From Collinsella aerofaciens (GTDB taxonomy: Bacteria > Actinomycetota > Coriobacteriia > Coriobacteriales > Coriobacteriaceae), in the NCBI RefSeq assembly GCF_028206995.1, contig NZ_JAQLFL010000010.1, positions 16,520 to 80,519 on the forward strand: 64,000 bases of DNA. The letters are read 5' to 3'. Below are positions 24,114 through 33,174 of the stretch, piece by piece. Each line of letters opens with the position of its first letter. Position 1 is the first letter of the stretch. The translations under genes were made by a program, and so were the position numbers. The notes below the pieces were generated by a model. That model was not told where the DNA came from. It ran no database searches and saw nothing but the letters and a program-made list of their open reading frames with translations.

Positions 24114-25162
24114 CTACTCCCGGTAGGGCACCCGGTCGCGCATCACGGCGTATATCGCCCTGAGCCGCTTCCTCGCGACGGCCTTGAGCGCCCGCCCGTG
24201 CCCCATGCCCCGCGCCCTGCAGGCCCGGTAGTACTCGCCGTAGCGCCCCGAGGACCTCACCAGGCTGTTGCACGAGAAGATCAGCAGGGACTTGAGCCTC
24301 GCGTCGCCGCGCCTGGACGCCCTGACCGACCTCACCGACGTGCCGGAGCTCCTCACCCTCGGGGCTATGCCGCAGTACGAGGCCAGGTGGTCGTGGTCCG
24401 GGAACCTCCCGATGTCGACCGACACCGCGAGCTGCGCCGCGGTCCTCGGGCCGATGCCGGGCACGGTGAGCAGACACGCGTAGGTCTCGTCGCCCTCGAG
24501 CAGCGCCGCCGTCTCGGCCTCGAGGGCCCCGGCCTCGTCGAGGGCCTCCGATATCCGGGCGGCCAGGAACCTGACCTGCCTGTTCTCGGCCTCGACGAGC
24601 GCCGGCGGGGGCGCGGTGGAGGCGGCCGCGGCCTCCCCGGCGGCCTCGGCCCGCGGGCCCTCGGCCCCGGAGCGGGCGATCCCCCACGCCCCGCCGAACC
24701 CGGCGAGCAGCTCCAGCCACCGCCGGTCCGACAGGTCGACCGCTGCGACGAGAGGGCGCGAGCGGCCTCGAGGGCCTCGCCGCGGCCCGGGACCCCCGAC
24801 AGGGAGTCCGGCACGCCCAGGGCGGTCCGCGCGATCACCGCGGCGTCGCGCTCGTCGGTCTTGGCCTCGCCGGCGAACAGGCCCGCGGCGCGGCTGGCGG
24901 CGAGGCCGGGCAGGTAGGCGACCCCGAGCCCCGCGGCGCGGGCCCGCCTCACGGCGAGGGACCCTATGTTGCGGAACTGGTCGACGACGACGAGCGTGCC
25001 GGCGGGCGCGGAGGCGAACAGCGCGTCGAGCTCGGCCTCCCTGTTGCGGACGGGGGCGCTGTCCAGCACCTCCCCGTCGCGGTCGATCAGGCAGGCCCAG
25101 TGCGATGACTTGCCGACGTCCAGGCCGAGCACGGCCGCGGGTCTGGTGGATGGCGCTTTCAC
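24114..25162 (-). pseudogene. IS110-family transposase, frameshifted
   Basis: About 349 residues in two frames. The N-terminal RuvC-like DEDD part begins VLGLDVGKSSHWACLID; further acidic residues occur in LVVVDQFRN (Asp where Glu is usual) and KTDERDAAVIAR. The C-terminal part contains LTVPGIGPRTAAQLA, the helix-hairpin-helix of IS110 transposases, then SSGTSVRSVRASRRGDARLK with candidate catalytic serines. The reading frame changes near 24735-24745, where ALSSQR must join DLSDRRW one base off. The GTG start at 25162 has GGAAGG upstream. No recoding signal is obvious, so this looks inactivated unless the frameshift is a sequence error. Confidence 0.75.
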
Positions 25163-25440
25163 GGTGGTATCCTTCCGGTAGTCGTTCGACCGGATGGCCT
25201 CCCCCTCGGCACTCACATTACCAGCCGCGGCACCTGCCCGGCACTTTCCTATCAGCCGTCGGGGGCGGCGCGCCCCGCGCCGGCAGCACCCAACGGGCCC
25301 TCTCGGGGCAGGGACGTTCGGCCGTGCGCGGGCGCCCGGTCGGCGGCCCGTTCTGGGCGCGCCTCAATCGTAGCCCGAGACGGTCCCGGGCTGACAATTT
25401 CGACTGTAATGGACGTTCTTAAATGACTAGTCAAACAAGA
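25163..25440 (-). ncRNA. Candidate bridge-RNA region of the IS110 element
   Basis: About 280 GC-rich bases lie between the IS end and the transposase start with no open frame of its own. In IS110-group elements the bridge RNA that pairs with target and donor DNA is encoded in this place. CAGCCGTCGGGG at about 25,253 nearly repeats CAACCGTCGGGG at about 24,098 beside the other IS end, which is what a donor-pairing loop might show. This is inferred from family knowledge; no structure was computed. Confidence 0.35.
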
Positions 25441-25523
25441 ACGTCCCCAACGACTATCTCAGATTGCCGCTCTGGCGGGTTTGCAGCATCGAGCGGTTAC
25501 GGCGTTTGGCAAAACGCCGTAAC
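25412..25523. repeat. Dispersed repeat flanking the IS110 element
   Basis: GGACGTTCTT and AAGAACGTCC (about 25,412-25,447) form an inverted repeat around ATGACTAGTCA, followed by CCCCAACGACTAT. Then TGCCGCTCTGGCGGG and a perfect hairpin GTTACGGCGTTT / AAACGCCGTAAC (25496-25523) match the end of the two-hairpin elements at 3,740-3,793 and 9,700-9,750, with a compensating change in the stem. The long terminator-like palindrome of those copies is missing here. Confidence 0.6.
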
Positions 25524-25624
25524 TTAATAAGTTTGGTACCTTGACATTCATTTCTCATGCTCCTAGATTGGTTAGGCACAAAACAATTCCACTACCTAAC
25601 TAAAGAAAGGAGCAGCACTAATTC

Positions 25625-26131
25625 ATGTGCGATGAACCTCTTAACCTTTGTTCGCACGAGCCCGGCGGTGACCCGTCGCAACCGGTAGACATACCCGAAG
25701 CGGTCAGCGCCGAAGACAAACTCGCCAAGCGCATCCTGAGCGGCCTGGGTTTTTGCGGCCATTACATGCATTTTCATGGCGGAGGCGTGTCCGGCAAGGC
25801 GCCCATCATCTGCCTGCTGGCCAAGCAGCCCGGCGGCGAGATGTCGCAGCAGGAACTCGGCATGCACTTTGACCTCAAGCCGGGGTCGCTTTCCGAGATC
25901 CTGTCCAAGCTCGAGGTCAACGGCCTCATCGAGCGCAGCCGTAACCCCAAGGATCGACGGCAACTCACCATTCGCCTGACCGAAACCGGCCGGGAAAACG
26001 CCCGCATCGACCAGGCGGCCCGCATCCGCTTTAGAGAACGGGCCTTTAGTGCCCTCACTCACGACGAGCGCGAGCAGCTCGCCGAAATGCTCGAGAAAAT
26101 CCGTGTAACCTGGGAGGAACTGGATGATTAA
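25625..26131 (+). CDS. MarR-family transcriptional regulator
   Basis: A 168-residue winged-helix regulator. The MarR DNA-binding core is MSQQELGMHFDLKPGSLSEILSKLEVNGLIERS followed by the wing NPKDRRQLTIRLTETG, near residues 75-122. The N-terminal 30 residues include several Cys and His (MCDEPLNLCSHEPGG), possibly a metal or redox sensing tail. It overlaps the start of an ABC exporter gene (stop and ATG share bases at 26124-26131), so it most likely controls the exporter operon in response to a transported drug. Confidence 0.9.
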   Translation: MCDEPLNLCSHEPGGDPSQPVDIPEAVSAEDKLAKRILSGLGFCGHYMHFHGGGVSGKAPIICLLAKQPGGEMSQQELGMHFDLKPGSLSEILSKLEVNGLIERSRNPKDRRQLTIRLTETGRENARIDQAARIRFRERAFSALTHDEREQLAEMLEKIRVTWEELDD

Positions 26132-27938
26132 AACCCTCATGGGCAGCATCCGCGACTATATGAAAGTCGCTGTTGCCACGCCATTGCTCGTGCTTGGCGA
26201 GGTGCTCTGCGAGATGCTGATTCCATTTATCACCGCCAACCTGATCGACGCCATCAAAGACGGTACCACCGTAGCCGAGATGCTTCCCACCGCAGGCTTT
26301 TTGGTGCTCATCGCGCTGACGTCGCTTGCTTTTGGTGCCGCTGCCGGCGTCACCTGCAGCCATGCGAGTTGCGGCTTCGCCAAGAACCTGCGTCACGACC
26401 TGTTCTACAAGATCCAGACGTTCAGCTTTGCCAACATCGATGAGTTCTCGAGCTCCTCGCTCGTCACGCGTCTGACCACTGACATCAACAACGTGCAGCA
26501 GGCCTTTATGATGATCATCCGTATCGCCGTGCGCGCGCCGCTGGTCTTGATCTTCGCCTTTACCATGGCATTTATCATGGGCGGCAGCGTCGCCATGGTC
26601 TACCTGGTCATCATTCCGCTGCTGGGCTTTGGACTGTTCTTTATCATCTTTAAGGTACGCCCCATCTTCTCGCGCGTGTTCCACAAGTACGACGCCCTTA
26701 ACGAGTCCGTCGAGGAAAACGTCACCGGCATGCGCGTGGTCAAGAGCTATGTGCGCGAAGACTTTGAGAAGGAGAAGTTCGCGACCGCTGCGCGCGACGT
26801 CCAGATGGACTTCACCCGCGCCGAGAAGCTGCTGGCCTTTAACAACCCCATGATGAACATCTGCGTCAACGGCGCGTTTGTCGTCATCATCTACCTGGGC
26901 TCCAAGCTCATTATCACGAGCCAGGGCACGCTGTTCGACGTGGGCCAGCTCTCCTCGATCTTTACCTATGGCTTCCAGATCCTCATGAGCCTGATGCAGC
27001 TGTCGATGATCTTTGTCATGGTGACCATGGCCGACGAATCGGCGCACCGCATTACCGAGGTGCTGGCCGCCGAGCCCACGATCGCCAATCCCGCCGAACC
27101 CGTGCTCGAGGTTGCCGACGGCTCCATCGACTTTGACCACGTGAGCTTTAAGTATTCCGCGCATGCGAAGCGCCAGGCACTCGACGATATCGACCTGCAC
27201 ATTAAGAGCGGCGAGACCATCGGCATCATCGGCGGCACCGGCTCGGCCAAGTCCACGCTCGTAAACCTCATCGCCCGCCTGTACGACGCCACCGAAGGCA
27301 CCGTGCGCGTGGGCGGCATGGACGTGCGCGACTACGACCTAGACGCGCTGCGCCACCAAGTGGCCATGGTGTTGCAGAAAAACGTGCTGTTTAGCGGCAC
27401 CATCGCCGAGAATCTGCGCTGGGGCGACCCGAACGCCACCGACGAGGAAGTCCGCGAGGCGGCACATCTGGCCTGCGCCGATGAGTTTGTCGACGGCTTC
27501 CCCAAGGGCTACGACACCTGGATCGAGCAGGGCGGCTCCAATGTCTCGGGCGGTCAGAAGCAGCGCCTGTGCATTGCGCGCGCTCTGCTGCGTCGCCCCA
27601 AGATCTTGATCCTGGACGACTCCACCAGCGCCGTCGACACCAAGACCGACGCCAAGATCCGCGCAGGGTTGGCAAGCTATCTGCCCAACACAACCAAGCT
27701 CATCATCGCCCAGCGCATCAGCTCCGTGCAGGACGCAGACCGCATCATCGTCATGGAGGGTGGCCGTATCGCGCAGATCGGCAACCATGACGAGCTGCTC
27801 AAGACAAGCGAGATCTACCGCGAGACCTTCACCTCGCAAAACAAGATGTCTGCCGAGGGCGAAGGAGCCGTCGAGGCCGACACCGAGGCATCCGTAACGC
27901 AAGCTCAGACCCAGGAAGGAGGCGAGGCACATGAGTAA
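26124..27938 (+). CDS. ABC exporter half-transporter with degenerate ATP site (subunit A)
   Basis: A 604-residue exporter half: six-helix transmembrane domain (1-320) and a nucleotide-binding domain (335-575). Several ATPase residues deviate: Walker A reads GGTGSAKST (Ala for the usual Gly before Lys), Walker B ends ILDDSTSAVD (Asp for the catalytic Glu) and the H-loop is IIAQRIS (Gln for His). The signature NVSGGQKQR is intact. This is the non-catalytic half of a heterodimeric exporter such as BmrCD or TM287/288. The C-terminal 35 residues are acidic. ATGAGTAA overlap couples it to the partner gene. Confidence 0.9.
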   Translation: MIKTLMGSIRDYMKVAVATPLLVLGEVLCEMLIPFITANLIDAIKDGTTVAEMLPTAGFLVLIALTSLAFGAAAGVTCSHASCGFAKNLRHDLFYKIQTFSFANIDEFSSSSLVTRLTTDINNVQQAFMMIIRIAVRAPLVLIFAFTMAFIMGGSVAMVYLVIIPLLGFGLFFIIFKVRPIFSRVFHKYDALNESVEENVTGMRVVKSYVREDFEKEKFATAARDVQMDFTRAEKLLAFNNPMMNICVNGAFVVIIYLGSKLIITSQGTLFDVGQLSSIFTYGFQILMSLMQLSMIFVMVTMADESAHRITEVLAAEPTIANPAEPVLEVADGSIDFDHVSFKYSAHAKRQALDDIDLHIKSGETIGIIGGTGSAKSTLVNLIARLYDATEGTVRVGGMDVRDYDLDALRHQVAMVLQKNVLFSGTIAENLRWGDPNATDEEVREAAHLACADEFVDGFPKGYDTWIEQGGSNVSGGQKQRLCIARALLRRPKILILDDSTSAVDTKTDAKIRAGLASYLPNTTKLIIAQRISSVQDADRIIVMEGGRIAQIGNHDELLKTSEIYRETFTSQNKMSAEGEGAVEADTEASVTQAQTQEGGEAHE

Positions 27939-29850
27939 GGCAACGACCGCCGAGCGCGCGCTCAACCGCAAGGGCGGCACCATGTCGCGCCTCATCAAGA
28001 CGCTCTTTGGCTTCTACCCCGTGCTTTTGCCCCTCGTCGTTGTCGGCGTGGTGCTCTGCGCCATCATCAACTCCATCGGCGCGACCTTCCTTCAGAGCGC
28101 TCTGCAGATTATTAGCGAATCGTGGCAGTCGGGCGATTGGGAAGCCGCACAGCCCAAGATCGCACAGCTCGTGACCACCCTCGCCTGCATCTACGGCGTC
28201 GGCATCCTGTCTTCGCTCTTCTGGAACCGCGCCATGGCCATCGTCACGCAGGGCTCGCTCGAGAAGCTGCGCGAGAAGATGTTCAACCGCATGCAGGACC
28301 TGCCGATTCGCTACTTCGACACGCACCAGCGCGGCGACATCATGAGCCACTACACCAACGACATCGACACGCTGCGCCAGATGATCAGCCAGTCGCTGCC
28401 CAACCTGCTCATGACGACCATCGTCATCGTCACGGTATTCTTTATCATGCTGTACTACAGCGTGTGGATGTGCCTGGTCATTGTGGCCGGCGTCGTCTTT
28501 ATGACCTTTATGACCAAGCTGCTCGGCTCCAACTCCGCGCGTTTCTTTATTGCGCAGCAGTCCGAGCTCGGCGTGGTCGAGGGCCATATCGAGGAAGTCA
28601 TGAACGGCCAGAAGGTCGTCAAGGCATTCTGCCACGAGTCTGCCGCCGAGGCCGATTTTGACGAGCGCAACGAAAAGCTCTTCGAGGTCTCGCAGAAGGC
28701 CAACATGTACGCCAACATCCTCATGCCTATCCTTATGAACCTGGGCAACCTGCTCTACGTGTTGGTGGCCCTTGCCGGCGGCATTTTCCTGGCGCTGGGC
28801 GTGCCCAACCTGAGCATCTCGGGCATGACGCTGTCCATCGCCGTCGTGGTGCCGTTCCTCAACATGACCAAGCAGTTCTGCGGACAGATCGGTCAGATCT
28901 CGCAGCAGATCAACGCCGTGGTCATGGGCCTCGCCGGCGCCGACCGCATCTTTGAACTCATCGACGAGGAGCCCGAGGCCGACGAAGGCTACGTGACGCT
29001 CGTCAACGCGCAGGTGAACCCCGATACCTGGCAGCTCGAGGAGGCCGACCACCACACCGGCATGTGGGCATGGAAGCATCCGCACCGCGCAACCGGCGAG
29101 ATCGAGTACGTACCGCTGCGCGGCGACCTGGTCATGGACAACGTCGACTTTGGCTACACGCCCGACCACGAGGTGCTGCACGGCGTGTCCGTGTTTGCCA
29201 AGCCGGGCCAGAAGGTCGCGTTTGTCGGCGCCACCGGTGCGGGCAAGACGACCATCACCAACCTCATCAACCGCTTCTATGACATCGCCGACGGCAAGAT
29301 TCGCTACGACGGCATCAACGTCAACAAGATCCGCAAGGCCGATCTGCGCCGCTCGCTGGGCGTGGTACTGCAGGACGTGAACCTGTTCACCGGCACCGTG
29401 ATGGACAACATCCGCTACGGCAACCTAGACGCCACCGACGAGGAGTGCATCGCGGCGGCAAAGCTCGCCGGCGCGGACGACTTTATCACCCGCCTGCCCG
29501 ACGGCTACGACACGATGCTCACCGGCAACGGCGCACAGCTGTCGCAGGGCCAGCGCCAGCTGATTTCGATCGCACGTGCTGCCGTCGCCGATCCGCCGGC
29601 AATGATTCTGGACGAGGCCACGAGCTCCATCGACACCCGCACCGAGGCCATCGTGCAGGCAGGCATGGATAAGCTCATGGAGGGCCGCACGACGTTTGTC
29701 ATCGCGCACCGTCTCTCCACCGTGCGCAACTCCGACGCGATCATCTGCCTGGACCACGGCCGCATTATCGAGCGCGGCAACCACGACGAGCTGATAGCCA
29801 AGCGCGGGTATTACTACCAGCTCTACACCGGAGCGTTTGAGCTGGAGTAG
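27931..29850 (+). CDS. ABC exporter half-transporter with consensus ATPase motifs (subunit B)
   Basis: A 639-residue partner of the preceding protein. Walker A is GATGAGKTT, Walker B MILDEATSSID and the H-loop IAHRLS, all canonical. The signature is LSQGQRQ, a Gln in place of the first Gly that is seen in many such partners. A charged insertion of about 60 residues, EEADHHTGMWAWKHPHRATG, precedes the nucleotide-binding domain. Together the two halves form one functional exporter, probably for a drug or lipid. ATG at 27931 overlaps the preceding gene by 8 bases. Confidence 0.92.
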   Translation: MSKATTAERALNRKGGTMSRLIKTLFGFYPVLLPLVVVGVVLCAIINSIGATFLQSALQIISESWQSGDWEAAQPKIAQLVTTLACIYGVGILSSLFWNRAMAIVTQGSLEKLREKMFNRMQDLPIRYFDTHQRGDIMSHYTNDIDTLRQMISQSLPNLLMTTIVIVTVFFIMLYYSVWMCLVIVAGVVFMTFMTKLLGSNSARFFIAQQSELGVVEGHIEEVMNGQKVVKAFCHESAAEADFDERNEKLFEVSQKANMYANILMPILMNLGNLLYVLVALAGGIFLALGVPNLSISGMTLSIAVVVPFLNMTKQFCGQIGQISQQINAVVMGLAGADRIFELIDEEPEADEGYVTLVNAQVNPDTWQLEEADHHTGMWAWKHPHRATGEIEYVPLRGDLVMDNVDFGYTPDHEVLHGVSVFAKPGQKVAFVGATGAGKTTITNLINRFYDIADGKIRYDGINVNKIRKADLRRSLGVVLQDVNLFTGTVMDNIRYGNLDATDEECIAAAKLAGADDFITRLPDGYDTMLTGNGAQLSQGQRQLISIARAAVADPPAMILDEATSSIDTRTEAIVQAGMDKLMEGRTTFVIAHRLSTVRNSDAIICLDHGRIIERGNHDELIAKRGYYYQLYTGAFELE

Positions 29851-29977
29851 TTCGGCCCGCCGAGACGGCCGATTTGCCGCTCATTCGTCGGGCATGACCC
29901 TAAGGTCAATGCCCTCCTCTTTCGGGGCAAATCGACTCATCTCAGCGACCCAAACACAATGCGCCGCAACGAATAAA

Positions 29978-30010
29978 GCCTCCGCAGCCACACGGGCTGC
30001 GGAGGCTTTT
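29978..30010. terminator. Bidirectional intrinsic terminator
   Basis: GCCTCCGCAGCC and GGGCTGCGGAGGC pair around ACAC, followed by TTTT on the plus strand and preceded by AAA (TTT on the minus strand). It lies between the convergent exporter and GGDEF genes and can serve both. Confidence 0.85.
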
Positions 30011-30030
30011 CCATACCCTCTATTACAGGC

Positions 30031-31122
30031 TTACCGCTCCTCGCGTTGCGGCCCAGCTGCCTCGGCTGTCTTTACGCGGTTCTTGTCGATGTACATGTTT
30101 TTGTCGGCTTGGGAAAAGAGCTCGCGCATCGTGGGCGGTTCATCATAATCACTAGAAAGCGCATAGCCCACCGCGTAGCTGATAGGCATGTCGGGGTGAG
30201 CCTCGGAATACTCGCTCACGTTCGCACGAATCCGAGCGAGACAGGATTCCACGGCAGCTCGATCGGCATCCCACAGCACCGCGATAAACTCATCGCCGCC
30301 GTCGCGGCCCACAAAGCAGGTCTCGGACGCCACGCACCCCAGCTGCTGGGCAAAAGAACGGATGTACTCGTCACCCTTCTCGTGGCCAAAGCTGTTATTG
30401 ACCGTATGCAGATTGTTAAGATCGAAAACACACAGCGCAACAGGCGCTTCGGCGGAAACGGGATGCCCCTGCCCCAAGATTTCCTCGCACTTGTTCTTGT
30501 TGGGCAGTCCCGTGGCTTCATCGAGATAGACTTTGTTCTGCAGCTCGCGATTGAGCGCGGCAGTGCGCACCGCGCGAGCAAGTTCGACCGCAAAGGTCGC
30601 CACCAGGCCCACGATGTCGATAATCACCAAACCCTCAAGGCGATTGAGCGCCGTGGCCTTCTCCTGGGAGTAGTCCTCCGCAAGCCTCGTGGCATCGTCA
30701 CAAATGCCAAAGAACTCCTCGCTCATGGCGATGATGTCGGTGTTCTCGTAGCCGACTTCGCGCACACGGGCAATCTCGGTGCGAAGCTTGTCAAAATAGC
30801 TCGCGAGCTCGGTCATCTTTGCCTGATACTCATCGTCATCGAGACGGACGAGATTGAGGTCGTCGCTTCCGTAGCGCAAACCACTAATGTATGAATCAAC
30901 GGCCTTGAGCAGGTCGTCTTGTGGCTGGCCTGCATCCTCGAGCTTAACGATTCGCTGCGTGGTGCCGCGCACCAGACCGGCGTAGTTGACCACGCGCGCC
31001 GTGCCCTGGATGTCGGAGACGAGCAACATGACATTGATGAAGAAAAAGATAAGAACTGCCGTGAGCGCCATCATCAGAAGGCGCACCGCCTGGCTGGCCT
31101 TCTTGGCGACAGAAGCATTCAC
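30031..31122 (-). CDS. Membrane-bound diguanylate cyclase (GGDEF domain)
   Basis: A 363-residue sensor: N-terminal membrane helix (about 13-36), an extracytoplasmic helical region with YAGLVRGTTQRIVKLE as in PilJ/NarX-type sensors, a second helix (about 163-185) and a C-terminal GGDEF domain. The active-site loop reads GRDGGDEF near residue 272 and is intact, so synthesis of c-di-GMP is plausible. LDEATGLPNKNKCEEIL marks the domain start. The start is GTG at 31122 with GGAGGA eight bases upstream. It follows the sortase gene on the same strand, so c-di-GMP control of the pilus is a possible theme. Confidence 0.88.
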   Translation of the reverse strand: MNASVAKKASQAVRLLMMALTAVLIFFFINVMLLVSDIQGTARVVNYAGLVRGTTQRIVKLEDAGQPQDDLLKAVDSYISGLRYGSDDLNLVRLDDDEYQAKMTELASYFDKLRTEIARVREVGYENTDIIAMSEEFFGICDDATRLAEDYSQEKATALNRLEGLVIIDIVGLVATFAVELARAVRTAALNRELQNKVYLDEATGLPNKNKCEEILGQGHPVSAEAPVALCVFDLNNLHTVNNSFGHEKGDEYIRSFAQQLGCVASETCFVGRDGGDEFIAVLWDADRAAVESCLARIRANVSEYSEAHPDMPISYAVGYALSSDYDEPPTMRELFSQADKNMYIDKNRVKTAEAAGPQREER

Positions 31123-31264
31123 AAGCTCACTCCTCCAAACGGTAAAAGCTCAGATAGCGCGCAGTGTGCCGAAATTCACGCGCGGACAACTCTACCATGA
31201 TGGACCGAGAGCCTCAAACTTGATGCAGCCTATGGGGCGCAGCTTAATCGGAATATTCAATGAG

Positions 31265-31999
31265 CTACAAGACCTCTGCTATAAGTGCTCGGCGCCCGTT
31301 TGTTTTATCACTGCAGGTAGAAAGAGCGATGATGCGCGAATCAGGGCCAACGTCATCCATGTCCGCATGCACCGCCGTCTGCGAGATATGCGTGAGCAGC
31401 GTCTGCATCGAGGCCTGGTCCAGGTTTCCCGGCCCAAAGATAATGTCATCACTCGCAGCAAACGAACACACGGCAACGATGCGCAGCCGGAACGCCCCAT
31501 CCTTTGTGTAGAGCGTGCCCGTGCGGTGCAGGTCAAAGAAGCCCCTGTCTAGAAACCGATCGACATCGCCAAACATCGCACCGTTATCCATGTGGTGCGC
31601 ATAGAGCAGATTGTAGGGATCGGTCATCGCGCGGCTGTTGCGCGTATCCAAAAACACCGCTCCCGAAACCGCGGACTCCCCCAACACGTTTTTGTTGAGG
31701 TATTCCTGGTTATCTTTTCCCTGAACGAAGGGATAATCGATGTTGGTGCCATCGATGGTGACCCATCCGACAACGTCGGGATTTTTGGCCATCAGATCCT
31801 GCAGGCGTGCGCAATCGTTGGTCCCGGTGGGTTTGTAGTGCAGCAGCTCATCGCTGATGAACCCGCCGTTCATAACGTTGTTTGTATCCCACAGCGAATA
31901 GCCCCCGTACAGCAGCATGAGCAGCACGAGAAAGCCGGCAAACCACGTAAGCACGCGGTCGCCGGCTCTCGCCAGCCGAGCTATGCGTTTAAGCTCCAT
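31265..31999 (-). CDS. srtB: Class B sortase of the pilus island
   Basis: A 244-residue transpeptidase with one N-terminal membrane helix (about 17-37). Catalytic residues are visible: histidine in LLYAHHM, cysteine in ALSTCSD and arginine in TNGRRAL. The GTNIDYPFVQGKDNQEYLN region is typical of class B sortases. It would polymerise or anchor the pilin encoded just upstream, recognising the VPTG/VPTD-type signals rather than LPxTG. The ATG at 31999 lies 20 bases after the pilin stop. Last gene of the pilus operon. Confidence 0.9.
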   Translation of the reverse strand: MELKRIARLARAGDRVLTWFAGFLVLLMLLYGGYSLWDTNNVMNGGFISDELLHYKPTGTNDCARLQDLMAKNPDVVGWVTIDGTNIDYPFVQGKDNQEYLNKNVLGESAVSGAVFLDTRNSRAMTDPYNLLYAHHMDNGAMFGDVDRFLDRGFFDLHRTGTLYTKDGAFRLRIVAVCSFAASDDIIFGPGNLDQASMQTLLTHISQTAVHADMDDVGPDSRIIALSTCSDKTNGRRALIAEVL

Positions 32000-32019
32000 C
32001 GGCTGTAATCCTCGCTGTT

Positions 32020-33123
32020 TTAACGACGATTACGACGAGGACGGAAGAAGACCACGCCCATCACGGCAGCAAACGCGACGATTGCCGCATAGGGAACGAC
32101 CGTCCGAATAACATCGGTCGGAACGGTAACATCCTTGGTGTTGGTAAAGATCACCGTGGTGTCGTAAGCACCGATAGCTTCCTCGACAATAGAGCTACCT
32201 TCTGTCGAATTGGTGCCATCACCAATCTTGTACGACGTCTTATAACCGTCGCCATGATAATCCGCCTCAGTTACGGCGAATTTATCCTCCGATGAGAGAC
32301 CGTAAACGATGACGGATTCCCCATGCTTAAGGCTTACGGTAACCGCAGTTCCCGACGTAGCTGGAGTTTGGCTCATGGTGGTGGCACCGTTTTTCACAGT
32401 GGCGTACTCATAGCTCTCCCCGTCAGCGCCTTTAATCGTGAAGGTAAAATTAAAGTCCTTATTCTTGTCACCTTGGTTGCCCTTGACGACCTTTGTGATG
32501 GTCAGCTTATGGGTGACATATTTGTTCAAAAAACCTGCGGTCTTCTCGCCCGAGCCTGCTTCTGTTCTAAGAATACAGCCCTTAACAACATAGCCCGAAC
32601 CGCCATTCTCTTCGTTTTCTACGTAAACATCCAGGAAGAGCTCCTTGTATGTAACGTTGAGACCGTCCAGCCCTGACGGCGTCTGCGTAATTTTATATCG
32701 ATAGATACCCGGAGCCTTGAACAGAGAGGTTTTAATTTCGGCACTCAGTTTGGCGGTTATTGTCTTAGTTTTCTCACCGGTATTCTCTGTGCTTGTAAGG
32801 CCTTTGTTGGAAAAATTAACGGAAGTCGGCGAAAGCGTGACGGCGTCTGTCACTCCAGCATAAACGGGCATACCGCTCGTGCTCGTAAGCTCACTCTCCT
32901 CATCCGCCGGCGCAATCGAATAGTTAAACGTCGCATTAGGCACCACGGCATTCTCATTCATGGTAAGCGTCGAGGTGATCGTAACCTTGTTGTCTTTTAC
33001 CGGCAGATGCGGTTGAGCGGCACTGTCCTCCGCCCACGCGGGCGCGACAACTCCCACCAAAGCCAGCAGCATCGTGGCAGCCACAACTGCAAATGCTGTC
33101 AGTCGTCTCTTTCCAGTTTTCAT
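32020..33123 (-). CDS. FctA/Spy0128-like pilin
   Basis: A 367-residue secreted shaft-type pilin. Signal peptide MKTGKRRLTAFAVVAATMLL..APAWA, then two beta-rich domains typical of FctA (about 35-185 and 190-320). VTHKLTITKVVKGNQGDKNK opens the second domain; KDFNFTFTIKG and FAVTEADY are the region where intramolecular isopeptide bonds usually form. The C-terminus has VTVPTD, a hydrophobic helix and the tail FFRPRRNRR, a sortase signal of the VPTG type with Asp in place of Gly. The ATG at 33123 has GGAAGGA upstream. Confidence 0.85.
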   Translation of the reverse strand: MKTGKRRLTAFAVVAATMLLALVGVVAPAWAEDSAAQPHLPVKDNKVTITSTLTMNENAVVPNATFNYSIAPADEESELTSTSGMPVYAGVTDAVTLSPTSVNFSNKGLTSTENTGEKTKTITAKLSAEIKTSLFKAPGIYRYKITQTPSGLDGLNVTYKELFLDVYVENEENGGSGYVVKGCILRTEAGSGEKTAGFLNKYVTHKLTITKVVKGNQGDKNKDFNFTFTIKGADGESYEYATVKNGATTMSQTPATSGTAVTVSLKHGESVIVYGLSSEDKFAVTEADYHGDGYKTSYKIGDGTNSTEGSSIVEEAIGAYDTTVIFTNTKDVTVPTDVIRTVVPYAAIVAFAAVMGVVFFRPRRNRR

Positions 33124-33174
33124 GTTGTATCCTTCCTCTCGGGCATATGCCCTTAATAAAACCAATCTCCGTGC

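Larger units (their letters stand above)
24090..25440 (-). mobile_element. IS110-family insertion sequence (approximate limits)
   Basis: A transposase of the IS110 type with about 280 non-coding bases upstream of it and very little downstream, the usual IS110-group layout. The stretch is visibly more GC-rich than its neighbours, suggesting acquisition from a higher-GC host. No terminal inverted repeats typical of DDE elements are seen. The flanks at 24,083 and 25,447 carry TAGTCGTTGGG in opposite orientations, a motif also present near 3,610 and 9,575, so the element appears to sit in a dispersed repeat. Exact ends cannot be set without an empty site. Confidence 0.65.

Noticed and set aside
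23992..24720. Arg/Gly-rich minus-strand frame inside the IS110 region
   Set aside because: Out-of-frame reading of the transposase; the in-frame product shows the IS110 motifs.
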